64,000 nt of DNA from the NCBI RefSeq assembly GCF_036172515.1, contig NZ_JAXKVW010000004.1, forward strand, positions 1-64,000, in the 5' to 3' direction. The translations under genes and the position numbers were made by a program. The DNA comes from Flexistipes sp. (GTDB lineage Bacteria; Chrysiogenota; Deferribacteres; Deferribacterales; Flexistipitaceae). The notes beneath the pieces were generated by a model. That model saw only the letters and a program-made list of their open reading frames with translations, was not told the DNA's origin and ran no database searches. Below, piece by piece: positions 43,692 through 51,793 of the stretch. The first letter of the stretch is position 1, and every line of letters starts with the position of its first letter.

Positions 43692-43705
43692 TCAATACCT
43701 TCTAA

Positions 43706-43712
43706 ACATAAC
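43706..43712 (-). other. Cassette boundary core site GTTATGT
   Basis: Same 7-mer as the end of the attC at 43225, placed just before the cassette gene. No attC-like stem is visible on its far side (43713-43894), so the cassette may have been inserted at a secondary site rather than in an array. Confidence 0.6.
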
Positions 43713-43948
43713 AAGTTATTATACAGTTCTGTATATCCTTCATTTTTTTATGATAGCTTGGCAATTCACTCATATCAAGTAAAACTTCTCAGCTGTATAA
43801 CACGGCAATCTTAAAATTATGCTGAAAGTTCTTCCGGCACTTCTCAAAAAATATGATAGTATGTTTTGAAGAAACTATGCATTTATAGATTCATTTGACC
43901 GATATTTTAAAAAATGGTAAATTTGTTAATGGGCGATTGGTTATCAAT

Positions 43949-44392
43949 ATGATTTCAAAAAAAGATTTATCAGAACAGGATATACGGACAAAATATATTA
44001 CTCCCGCCATTAATAAAGCCGGGTGGGATAAAATGACCCAGTTAAGTGAGGATGTTTACTTAACCGAAGGTAAAATATTTGTCCGTGGCAATATGTTTGC
44101 CAGAGGCAAACGAAAAAGGGCTGATTATGTTCTTTATTACAAGCCAAACATCCCCGTTGCAATAATCGAAGCCAAAGATAATAATCATACAGTCAGACAT
44201 GGCATTCAGCAGGCACTGGGTTACCGGGAATTTTTGCCGGATGTGCCTTGTGTTTACAGTTCAAACGGTGATGCATTCTTTGAACATGATTTAACATCGT
44301 CCAACGGTGTATTAGAAAGAGAAATACCGCTTGATGAGTTTCCCTCTCCCGAAGAACTTTGGAAAAAATGGGGACAGGTAAATAATACTTAA
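43949..44392 (+). pseudogene. Type I restriction HsdR, N-terminal nuclease domain only
   Basis: 147 residues from ATG 43949. The opening KKDLSEQDIRTKYITPAI and NKAGWD, the nuclease core with D59 (RADYVLYY) and E74-A-K76 (IIEAKD), and the closing FPSPEELWKKW match the N-terminal domain of HsdR. Complete HsdR has 750 or more residues with helicase motors after this point; here a stop occurs within a short tandem repeat (AATAATACTT twice, 44385-44404). hsdM and hsdS are absent. It is most likely a remnant, though the PD-(D/E)xK residues are intact, so a small stand-alone nuclease is conceivable. Confidence 0.75.
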
Positions 44393-44498
44393 TAATACTT
44401 GACATGGTAGTATTAAGTGCTAAGATTTAAGTATTAAGAGGGGAGGGATAAGTTTTTATAGTTATTGAGAGGAGAAAAGCAAAAACTGAGGGGTTGAA

Positions 44499-45383
44499 AT
44501 GGCAAGGACTAAGCGATTTAAAATTAACGGCGATGTTGGATATTATCATGTGATTTCCCGGACAGTGGGCGGAGAGTTTTTGTTGGGTGATGTTGAAAAA
44601 GAAAAGCTTCTTTCTGTTATAAAGCAGTTCAACTCATTGTATTTTGTAAACATTATCGGTTATTGTATTATGGACAACCACTTTCACCTTCTTGTAAAAA
44701 CTTTATCAGTGGAAGATATCGATAATGTAGAACTTAAAGAGCGATTATCCCGCCACAATAAAAATATACCGGATGAAATCACGGAATCTGAAATAATAAA
44801 ATATAAAGAAAAGCTGACTGACATATCTGAGTATGTAAAATCAATAAAAATGACGTTTTCCAGATGGTACAACAAAAAGAACAACCGAAAGGGTTATTTC
44901 TGGGGAGACAGATTTAAGAGTGTACTGGTGGAAAGCGGAGAAAGTCTTTTGAACATGCTTGCCTACATTGATTTAAACCCTGTGCGTGCAAATATCTGCA
45001 GTAAACCTGAAGAATACAGATGGTGCAGTTTCTCAGACAGATTGGCAAAGTCAAACGATGATTTCCTGAGTTTTGAAGGCACTGAGATTGATAGAATTGA
45101 AGACTATATATCGTTTATATACGGTGTGGGCAAAGTTGAGAGGAAAAGTTATAAAGGTGCAGAAAAAGGGAAAATCTCGGAAGATTCCCGACCGGAAATA
45201 AGTTTATGGCAGCACAGGATCAGATATTTTTCCGATACACTTGTTATTGGTTCAAAGGGTTTCATAGAATATGCATACAAAACATTTGAGGATAAAATAA
45301 CGAAAAAGGAACGGAGAGCGCACAAAATTCCCATTGATCTGCCGCACAATTTATATTCCATCCGGCGGCTGAATAGTATTTGA
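44499..45383 (+). CDS. REP-associated tyrosine transposase (RAYT, HUH family)
   Basis: 294 residues. HUH motif H61-F-H63 in MDNHFHLLV, catalytic Tyr Y156 in LAYIDLNPVRA, and the early YYHVISRTVGGEFLL and later GYFWGDRFKSVL segments typify the Y1/IS200-like proteins called RAYTs. These single-strand nucleases are linked to REP/BIME palindromes in other bacteria. Directly downstream are two strong hairpins (45427-45475 and 45511-45538), and small palindromic elements are scattered over the window. GAGGGG lies six bases before the ATG. No IS200 end sequences were recognised. Confidence 0.87.
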   Translation: MARTKRFKINGDVGYYHVISRTVGGEFLLGDVEKEKLLSVIKQFNSLYFVNIIGYCIMDNHFHLLVKTLSVEDIDNVELKERLSRHNKNIPDEITESEIIKYKEKLTDISEYVKSIKMTFSRWYNKKNNRKGYFWGDRFKSVLVESGESLLNMLAYIDLNPVRANICSKPEEYRWCSFSDRLAKSNDDFLSFEGTEIDRIEDYISFIYGVGKVERKSYKGAEKGKISEDSRPEISLWQHRIRYFSDTLVIGSKGFIEYAYKTFEDKITKKERRAHKIPIDLPHNLYSIRRLNSI

Positions 45384-45426
45384 GTTGTTTTATGTTTGAT
45401 TGGCAGGAGATCCCTCGGCTTTGCTT

Positions 45427-45475
45427 GCCCTGTTGAATAATAGCTTTGCTATTTGCCTTCGGCATTCAACAGGGC
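45427..45475. repeat. Large hairpin downstream of the RAYT gene
   Basis: GCCCTGTTGAAT pairs with ATTCAACAGGGC (12 bp). The loop region carries AATAGCTTTGCTATT and GCCTTCGGC, two further small hairpins. A multi-armed foldback like this next to a RAYT gene is a possible recognition structure. Confidence 0.65.
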
Positions 45476-45510
45476 GAGGGATGACATTTCGCGATAGGGC
45501 GCTACATTGT

Positions 45511-45538
45511 GTCACCTCTCCGCTTCGGTCGAGGTGAC
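45511..45538. repeat. REP-like hairpin, copy 1
   Basis: GTCACCTC-TCCGCTTCGGTC-GAGGTGAC: 8-bp stem with a 12-base loop. The same sequence apart from its first two to three bases recurs at 50438-50462. Confidence 0.7.
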
Positions 45539-45600
45539 AAGAATGTTGGTTGTCGAATCTATGATAGCTGATGAGGAAAAATCTCGGATATCGGTTGTCA

Positions 45601-45719
45601 CAAGTACCCCCTATGCATCTCCCCCTAAGTCAGGGGGAGAGACCAGTTCCGAACACTTATAGATTTAAGAGCTCGGGCAGGATGGGGTAATTATGTTGGC
45701 TCAATTATTCAAAGCTCTA
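45601..45719. repeat. Palindromic element, family A-like, diverged
   Basis: Begins CAAGTACCCCCTATGCATC and ends CAATTATTCAAAGCTCT. The interior palindrome CTCCCCCTAAGTCAGGGGGAG matches that of 10579-10744 in part. The whole 45384-45945 gap is hairpins and repeats with no gene. Confidence 0.55.
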
Positions 45720-45783
45720 TTGTCGCTGTTTGATGATCAGTTCACTCTGCCCCGGTTGAGATGAATATTGCAAAAAACACAGC

Positions 45784-45962
45784 CATCAGATGATATTCAA
45801 GACATACGGCAGGATAATCAAACAAATTAACGGTGAGAAGAACGAACTGGATAAATTTATATACGCATAAAAACCGTTTAGAACAATTTTAGCACAATGG
45901 ATTTTGCCGAAAAATTAAGTTGTTGGTAATACAGAAGAAAAAAAACGGAGAGGGAGGGATTC
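45784..45962 (-). repeat. Direct repeat with tRNA-Ser 3' end (right, tRNA-proximal copy)
   Basis: 179 bp matching 42841-43020. Here the last 17 bases belong to the intact tRNA-Ser gene. The shared 162 bp beyond the tRNA suggest tandem integration of related elements rather than a simple att duplication. Confidence 0.75.
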
Positions 45963-46033
45963 GAACCCTCGGTACGCGTTAACGTACACACGATTTCCAA
46001 TCGTGCTCCTTCGGCCAACTCGGACACCTCTCC
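45946..46033 (-). tRNA. tRNA-Ser(GGA)
   Basis: 88-base class II tRNA. Acceptor stem GGAGAGG/CCTCTCC, D arm, anticodon stem CACGA/TCGTG with loop TTGGAAA (anticodon GGA), a long variable arm (GTGTACGTTAACGCGTAC region) as expected for serine, T arm GAGGG-TTCGAAT-CCCTC, discriminator G. CCA is not encoded. Its 3' end serves as the attachment-like site for the accessory segment to its left. Confidence 0.95.
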
Positions 46034-46050
46034 TGAATTGACAAGGATGT

Positions 46051-46079
46051 CTTATATCAACTTAATAATAAATTGTAAA
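46051..46079 (-). promoter_or_regulatory. Promoter of tRNA-Ser
   Basis: Reverse strand TTTACA (46079-46074), 17-base spacer, TATAAG (46056-46051); start of transcription expected about ten bases before the tRNA. Close to the sigma-70 consensus in sequence and spacing. Confidence 0.6.
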
Positions 46080-46117
46080 GAATAAAAATCTGGGATTGTA
46101 TTAATTGCTGCAGATGG

Positions 46118-47068
46118 TTAAAGCCAGCCTTTCTTTTTGAATATGAATATAGGCAGTATTGCGGAAGCAAGCATCAGTCCTAATGAGAAGGGATAGCCTA
46201 ATAACCAGTCCAACTCCGGCATAAACTCGAAGTTCATCCCGTAAATACTTGCGATAAGGGTAGGGGGCAGGAAGATAACGGAAACCACGGTGAAAATTTT
46301 CACCACTTTGTTTTGCTCTATTCCCAGAAGTCCCAAAAAAATGTTGTGTATATAGTCAAGCCGGTCAAAATTGTATTTCGTATATTCAATCAAAGAGTTA
46401 ACATCTTTTATCATTATTTTCAGATTATTCAGTAAAGACTGGGGAACTTTCGGGGATTTCAACATGGAAGATATTATGCGCTGTTTATCGATCAAACTGT
46501 CTCTTATCATCGTGTTCATATCTTCAAAACGGGAAATTATCTCCAAAATATCTTCATTATCTGTTTCATCTGAGAAAAGTTGCTTTCTGAGTGTAGTAAC
46601 CGATCTGGACAAATTCTCAATAATATCCGCATCTATATCAATTCGTGATTCAAGTATGTAACCGAATACATCATAGCCGCTGATGAACAGGTTTGGTGCT
46701 GATAAAAGTTTCTTTTCACAGTCGTTAAATGTCTTGAATTCCCTGTATCTGATTGTAATAAGCATATGGTCTTTCAGGATGAAACTGATACTTTCATTAT
46801 ATGAATGTTTATCTTCCGAAATCATAAAGAAACTGTTTATCGTAATATCATCTTCATCTTCCCAAAAACGTGAACTTACCTCAATTTCCTGAGATTCCTG
46901 ACGGGTGGGAAATTCAAGGTTGTATTCACTTTCTATTATTTTGAAATCATTCTGTGAAGGGAATGTTATATCTATCCATAGTATATCTTCTTTAGCCGGA
47001 AGTATTTCAAAAGAGTCCTGAGTGTACAGACTAATTTTGCCCTTTTTCTTAAGGTAAAATTTGATCAT
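46118..47068 (-). CDS. corA: CorA-family magnesium/cobalt transporter
   Basis: About 316 residues from ATG 47068 (AAGGGG upstream); a start at 47122 would add 18 residues without a ribosome site. A large cytoplasmic alpha/beta funnel domain precedes two C-terminal membrane helices. Between them lies the diagnostic IYGMNF motif, followed by MPELDW, which forms the outer mouth of the pore. A basic tail (KKKGW) ends the protein. CorA forms homopentameric channels for Mg2+ (and Co2+ or Ni2+). It is transcribed alone. Confidence 0.92.
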   Translation of the reverse strand: MIKFYLKKKGKISLYTQDSFEILPAKEDILWIDITFPSQNDFKIIESEYNLEFPTRQESQEIEVSSRFWEDEDDITINSFFMISEDKHSYNESISFILKDHMLITIRYREFKTFNDCEKKLLSAPNLFISGYDVFGYILESRIDIDADIIENLSRSVTTLRKQLFSDETDNEDILEIISRFEDMNTMIRDSLIDKQRIISSMLKSPKVPQSLLNNLKIMIKDVNSLIEYTKYNFDRLDYIHNIFLGLLGIEQNKVVKIFTVVSVIFLPPTLIASIYGMNFEFMPELDWLLGYPFSLGLMLASAILPIFIFKKKGWL

Positions 47069-47325
47069 GTTCCCCTTCCAATGTTTAATTAAACTATTCT
47101 CTATAACTAATTCCAGAGTCAATAAAAGTCAATGAGTTTGTATTTTTTGTGTATAGGAAATTTCAGTATATTATTTCTATTTTTATGATATACTAAGATA
47201 TTACCCCGCTTGACATTTGTACAAAATATGATAAGTTTAAATTTACATTAGAAAATATTCATGTTGAAAAAAGTTATGTAGAAGTTATTTTTGTTTAGTA
47301 AGATAAAATTTAAAATGGAGCTGAT

Positions 47326-48531
47326 ATGGACGACAAGGTTAAAATTAAAATCAAAAATGTTTCCAAGATTTTCGGCGATCATCCTGAAGAAGCTCTTAAG
47401 TTACTGGATGACGGCTACGACAAAGACACAATTATGGAAGAAACAAAACAGGCTGTGGGTGTTGCTAAGGCTTCATTCAATGTCTATGAAGGTGAAATTG
47501 TTGTTGTTATGGGGCTTTCTGGCAGTGGAAAATCAACACTTGTAAGATGTATAAACAGGCTTATTGAACCCACTGCAGGCGAGATTTATGTGGATGATAT
47601 CAATGTCTTAAAGCTTGATGAGAAAGAGCTGAGGCAATTCAGACAAAAATATACTGGAATGGTTTTCCAGCATTTTGCTCTTTTCCCCCACTGGACGGTG
47701 TTGAGAAATACATCGTACGGTCTGGAGATTCAGGACGTTGACAAGGCTGAAAGAGAAGAAAAAGCAATGAAAGCGCTTGAAATGGTTGGATTGAAAGGCT
47801 GGGAAGATAACCTGCCGGAGCAGCTTTCAGGTGGTATGCAGCAGAGAGTTGGTCTTGCCAGAGCATTGGCACTTGATCCGGAAGTACTGCTTATGGATGA
47901 GGCATTCAGCGCTCTCGATCCTTTGATCAGAACTGATATGCAGGACGAGCTTATTAATCTGCAGGAAAAGATGCAGAAAACTATTCTTTTTATCAGTCAT
48001 GATCTTGATGAGGCTTTGAGACTCGGTGACAGGATCGTACTTATGAAAGACGGTGGTGTTGTTCAGATCGGTACTCCGGAAGAAATTCTTACCAATCCTG
48101 CCGATGAATATGTCAGAAGATTTGTGGAGGATGTTGATTCCACAAAGGTTTTAACTGCCGAATCCGTCATGAAAAAAACAGAAGCAGTTGGTTATCTGAA
48201 AAGTGACGGTCCGAAAGCTGCTCTGAGAAAAATGCGGAAAAGCAATATTGCAAGTCTTTTTGTTGTCGATGAAAAACATAAGGTGGTTGGTATTGTGAAT
48301 GTTGGTGACGTTGCCAAAAATGTAAATAAAGGAATGGATACTATACGTGATATACTTGATAAAGATATTATTAAAGTAAAACTCGATACTCCTGCTCACG
48401 ACCTTTTCGACCTTATAAAGGGGTCTAAATATCCGCTTGCTGTGGTCAATGATGATGACCATTTGAAAGGAGTCGTGGTCAGAGGTTCGCTTATATCGAT
48501 GTTGTCCAGAGAGGAGGTAATTGATGAGTAA
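47326..48531 (+). CDS. proV: Glycine betaine/proline ABC transporter, ATP-binding subunit
   Basis: 401 residues. ABC domain with Walker A GLSGSGKST, signature LSGGMQQR, Walker B VLLMDEAFSALDP and H-loop ISHD, then two C-terminal CBS domains (about 280-400) that sense ionic strength in this family (ProV/OpuAA). The N-terminal NVSKIFGDHPEEALKLLDDG is also typical. The end overlaps proW by eight bases. The system imports betaine as osmoprotectant, which suits a saline habitat. Confidence 0.95.
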   Translation: MDDKVKIKIKNVSKIFGDHPEEALKLLDDGYDKDTIMEETKQAVGVAKASFNVYEGEIVVVMGLSGSGKSTLVRCINRLIEPTAGEIYVDDINVLKLDEKELRQFRQKYTGMVFQHFALFPHWTVLRNTSYGLEIQDVDKAEREEKAMKALEMVGLKGWEDNLPEQLSGGMQQRVGLARALALDPEVLLMDEAFSALDPLIRTDMQDELINLQEKMQKTILFISHDLDEALRLGDRIVLMKDGGVVQIGTPEEILTNPADEYVRRFVEDVDSTKVLTAESVMKKTEAVGYLKSDGPKAALRKMRKSNIASLFVVDEKHKVVGIVNVGDVAKNVNKGMDTIRDILDKDIIKVKLDTPAHDLFDLIKGSKYPLAVVNDDDHLKGVVVRGSLISMLSREEVIDE

Positions 48532-49351
48532 TATTCCAAGGGTACCGTTAGGTGACTGGATAGAAGCTTTTATAACTTTTTTGGTTGATAATCTGTCTGT
48601 GCTTACGCAGGCTTTCTCTACTGTAACTGAACAGGGGCTGGACTGGCTGGAATCTGCTTTTCTATTTTTACCGCCATGGCTGTTTATAATTGTTGCCAGT
48701 GCCCTTACTTACTGGGCAACAAAAAGGAAAGGTGTTACGCTTTTTGCACTGATAGGGCTTTTGCTGATCTGGAATTTGGATTTGTGGCGCGCATCTATAA
48801 GCACATTGTCACTTGTTATCGTTGCTACATTTTTTTCAATATTCGCAGGAGTCCCTATAGGTATATTGGCAGCACTTTATCAGAAAGTATATAAAATAGT
48901 TACGCCAATTCTGGATTTTATGCAGACACTGCCTGCTTTTGTATATCTTATTCCCGCTATTTCTTTTTTCGGTCTGGGGAAAGTACCTGCGATATTTGCT
49001 ACAGTTATTTTCTCCATTCCTCCTACGATACGTTTAACAGCTCTTGGAATCCGTCAGGTTCCGAAAGATCTCGTTGAATGTTCGGAAGCTTTTGGTTCCA
49101 ATAAGAAGCAGCGTTTGGTTCAATTGCAGCTTCCTATTGCCAAATCGACAATAATGGCAGGGGTCAACCAGACGATTATGCTCGCTCTTTCAATGGTTGT
49201 TATTGCAGCTATGATTGGTGCAGCCGGACTTGGTGGCGAAGTTTGGCGTGGTATACAGAGACTTTGGGTAGGCAGAAGTTTTGAAGCCGGTATAGGTATT
49301 GTTATTATCGCTATAATACTTGATCGTATCACACAAAGTGTGGCGAAATAG
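48524..49351 (+). CDS. proW: Glycine betaine/proline ABC transporter, permease
   Basis: 275 residues. Starts at ATG 48524, with GAGGAGG seven bases upstream inside proV. After an N-terminal amphipathic part come six to seven helices. The permease loop EAFGSNKKQRLVQLQLPIAKS is the cytoplasmic coupling (EAA) motif that docks with the ATPase. Fits the ProW/OpuAB family in length and order. Confidence 0.94.
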   Translation: MSNIPRVPLGDWIEAFITFLVDNLSVLTQAFSTVTEQGLDWLESAFLFLPPWLFIIVASALTYWATKRKGVTLFALIGLLLIWNLDLWRASISTLSLVIVATFFSIFAGVPIGILAALYQKVYKIVTPILDFMQTLPAFVYLIPAISFFGLGKVPAIFATVIFSIPPTIRLTALGIRQVPKDLVECSEAFGSNKKQRLVQLQLPIAKSTIMAGVNQTIMLALSMVVIAAMIGAAGLGGEVWRGIQRLWVGRSFEAGIGIVIIAIILDRITQSVAK

Positions 49352-49378
49352 AAGCACAAAAATAAAAAGGAGGTCAAA

Positions 49379-50251
49379 ATGAAAAAATTGACTAAAATTA
49401 TTGCTGTAATGCTGACAATGTTAATTTTGTCTGCAACTGCAGTTATGGCTAAGCAAGAGAAAGTTACCATTCCTTATGTGGAATGGGCAAGGTGTGTGGC
49501 AATTACACATGTTGCAGGTGGTATCCTTGAAGACTTAGGATATGATGTTCAGCTCAGATCCGTTGCAAACGCTGCAATGTGGGCATCAGTAAATACTGGC
49601 GATTCCGATGCACTTATGTGTGCCTGGCTACCTCTCACTCATGGTGACCTTTATAAGAAATACCAGGATGGCATTGAGAATGCCCAGACAAACTATGAGG
49701 GAGCAGTTACAGGTCTTGTAGTACCTTCCTATGTTAAAGCTGACAGTATTTCAGAACTTGCAGATTATAAAGAGAAGTTCAACGGTGAAATCATAGGTAT
49801 TGATCCCGGTGCAGGTATGTCCAAGGCGATTGACAAGGCTATTAAAAATGATACATCAAATCTCGGCGAGTTTAGGTATGTGACCGGCAGTGGTGCTATT
49901 ATGATGGCAAGCCTTGACAGAGCAATCAAAAATAACGAATGGATCGTTGTTCCTCTTTGGAAACCTCATTGGGCATTCGGTGCTTATGATCTGAAAGTTC
50001 TGAAAGATAAAAACGGTATTTTCAGTGAATCTGAAACAATTGACACCATTGTACGTAAAGATTTGAAAGAGGATGACAAGCTTCTGTACAGTTTTTTCAG
50101 CAACTTTGACTGGACAAAGTTAGATCTCAGTCCTGTTTTACTTGATAACAAGAACCAGATGGCTCCTTCAAAGAGTGCCGAGAAATTTATCGAGAATAAC
50201 AAAGAGAAGATCAACAAGCTGTTAGAACCTGTTAAAGAAGCAGCTAAGTAA
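49379..50251 (+). CDS. proX: Glycine betaine/proline ABC transporter, substrate-binding protein
   Basis: 290 residues with a signal peptide ending VMA-K. Mature protein begins VTIPYVEWARCVAITHVA; tryptophans and tyrosines in YVEW, AAMWASV, CAWLPLTHGD and PLWKPHWAF are the aromatic-box residues that hold quaternary ammonium groups in ProX/OpuAC. AAGGAGGT precedes the start. Completes the proVWX operon, and a strong terminator follows. Confidence 0.94.
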   Translation: MKKLTKIIAVMLTMLILSATAVMAKQEKVTIPYVEWARCVAITHVAGGILEDLGYDVQLRSVANAAMWASVNTGDSDALMCAWLPLTHGDLYKKYQDGIENAQTNYEGAVTGLVVPSYVKADSISELADYKEKFNGEIIGIDPGAGMSKAIDKAIKNDTSNLGEFRYVTGSGAIMMASLDRAIKNNEWIVVPLWKPHWAFGAYDLKVLKDKNGIFSESETIDTIVRKDLKEDDKLLYSFFSNFDWTKLDLSPVLLDNKNQMAPSKSAEKFIENNKEKINKLLEPVKEAAK

Positions 50252-50259
50252 GTAATGTT

Positions 50260-50294
50260 AATCCTGCCACTAACTTTTAGTGGCAGGATTTTTC
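50260..50294 (+). terminator. Terminator of the proVWX operon
   Basis: Perfect 14-bp stem AATCCTGCCACTAA/TTAGTGGCAGGATT with a 3-base loop, followed by TTTC, nine bases after the proX stop. Confidence 0.9.
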
Positions 50295-50437
50295 ATTTCT
50301 GTAATACCTACCACATTATACAAACAAATAACTTATATAACCTATAAAACATCTATGAACCTTATAACCTTACTACCACACACATAAAACTGTAGATTAT
50401 AAGCAGAGACGCAGAAATTATTAGCATATAGATGGAG

Positions 50438-50462
50438 ACCTCTCCGCTTCGGTCGAGGTGAC
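50438..50462. repeat. REP-like hairpin, copy 2
   Basis: ACCTC-TCCGCTTCGGTC-GAGGTGAC, same as 45513-45538. Beyond the terminator, the 50295-50596 gap holds this, a second small inverted repeat (GCACAACATCCGCGTTGTGC, 50471-50490) and AT-rich sequence; no gene. Confidence 0.65.
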
Positions 50463-50596
50463 AATTTTTTGCACAACATCCGCGTTGTGCGGCTAAATAG
50501 AATGTAAACATAAGGCATTCTTTCGAGCGCACACTTAAAGCGTTTAGTGCGCGGTTATCACCTCAACTATCTCTCCATCTCCCTATCTCATAAGTC

Positions 50597-51553
50597 TTAC
50601 TTTTGCAAAAGCGGGTGATGACATTTGTAGTTAATGCTTCCATTTATCTCAGGTTTTTTGGTTTCACATATATTTGTCATATGATTGCATCTGTCGTGAA
50701 ATACGCATCTGTTATCATCTTCAGCGGTATTGGATTTAATTGTGCCCGGAATGGAAAAAAGGAAATCTTCTTTTTTGTTAATATCAGGGATGCAGCTTTT
50801 CAGAGCATAGGTATACGGATGCCTTATTATATTTGATTTAAGATCAGAAGCACTTATCTTTTCCATTAACTCGCCGGCATATAAAATTAAAATGTTGTCA
50901 CATATTGTCTGTAGCAGAGACAGATCATGGGAGATGAATATAATTGAGATTGATTTTTGTTTATTCAGTTTAAGCAGTAAATCTATTATCTGAGCCTGAA
51001 TTGTAACATCCAGAGCAGTTGTGGGTTCGTCTGCAATAAGAATTTCGGGATTTGTTGAAAGGGCGAGTGCTATCATAACTCTTTGGTTCATTCCGCCGCT
51101 TAAATTATGCGGATAACTTTTCATGCGTTCCTCAGGATGATCTATTTCAACTTCCGAAAGCAGTTTGACAGCCTCTTTTTCAGCTTCTTTCTTATTCATA
51201 CCCTTATTAAATGTTATAAGAGTTTCAATAAGTTGGTAACCTACTGTAAATACCGGATTTAGTGAAGCGGAAGGGTTCTGGAATATCATTGAGAAAAAGC
51301 GGCCGCGATACTTTTTCAAATGGGAAAGACTGGAATATTTTTCACCTTTTATACTGATTGTGCCGTCTGTTTTTATGAGAGGCTCCTTTATCAGCCCCAT
51401 CAATGTTTTTGAAAGGACTGTCTTTCCCGAGCCTGATTCTCCTGCAATTCCAAGGATCTCACCTTTTTTAAGTTCCAGTGAAATATCTCTTAAGATATAA
51501 GTTCTTGGTTGGGAATGCTTTAGTTCTACAAAGAGGTTATTTGCCTGAATCAT
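50597..51553 (-). CDS. Oligopeptide/dipeptide ABC transporter ATPase (OppD/DppD type), orphan
   Basis: 318 residues. Walker [14 protein letters not shown]-loop [15 protein letters not shown], signature [10 protein letters not shown], Walker [14 protein letters not shown] and H-loop ISHD are intact. The C-terminal extension ([10 protein letters not shown]...[10 protein letters not shown]...C) has the Cys cluster of the oligo_HPY domain. OppD-type ATPases normally lie with OppF, two permeases and a binding protein, none of which are here. It may serve a system encoded elsewhere. Confidence 0.87.
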   Translation of the reverse strand: MIQANNLFVELKHSQPRTYILRDISLELKKGEILGIAGESGSGKTVLSKTLMGLIKEPLIKTDGTISIKGEKYSSLSHLKKYRGRFFSMIFQNPSASLNPVFTVGYQLIETLITFNKGMNKKEAEKEAVKLLSEVEIDHPEERMKSYPHNLSGGMNQRVMIALALSTNPEILIADEPTTALDVTIQAQIIDLLLKLNKQKSISIIFISHDLSLLQTICDNILILYAGELMEKISASDLKSNIIRHPYTYALKSCIPDINKKEDFLFSIPGTIKSNTAEDDNRCVFHDRCNHMTNICETKKPEINGSINYKCHHPLLQK

Positions 51554-51633
51554 GTGAAAATAATATTTGAAAAATTTTACTTTGTCTATAAAATTATATT
51601 AAAGAGCTTTGAGTAATTTAAAAAACAAAAAAT

Positions 51634-51764
51634 AAGACCTTTGAATAATTTGTTTTTCCATGTTTTAGGAAGTGGGACTTTAGTCCCGCAGGCCTGTGAA
51701 TACTGAATTTCAAAAGAACGCTTGCCCGGCTAAAGCCGCGCTTCCTGAGTTATTCAAAGGTCTT
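51634..51764 (-). repeat. 131-bp palindromic element, family A, identical inverted copy
   Basis: The exact reverse complement of 40431-40561, including both 15-bp ends. It lies between the divergent oligopeptide ATPase and the dnaG-rpoD group. Perfect identity in non-coding DNA indicates a recent move or ongoing gene conversion. Confidence 0.92.
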
Positions 51765-51793
51765 AAAATAATATTCGGTGATTTTTATATTAT

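Noticed and set aside
47210-47240. TTGACA before proV as promoter
   Set aside because: A TATGAT box lies only 11 bases away and nothing convincing is found at 16-18 bases, so I do not assign it.
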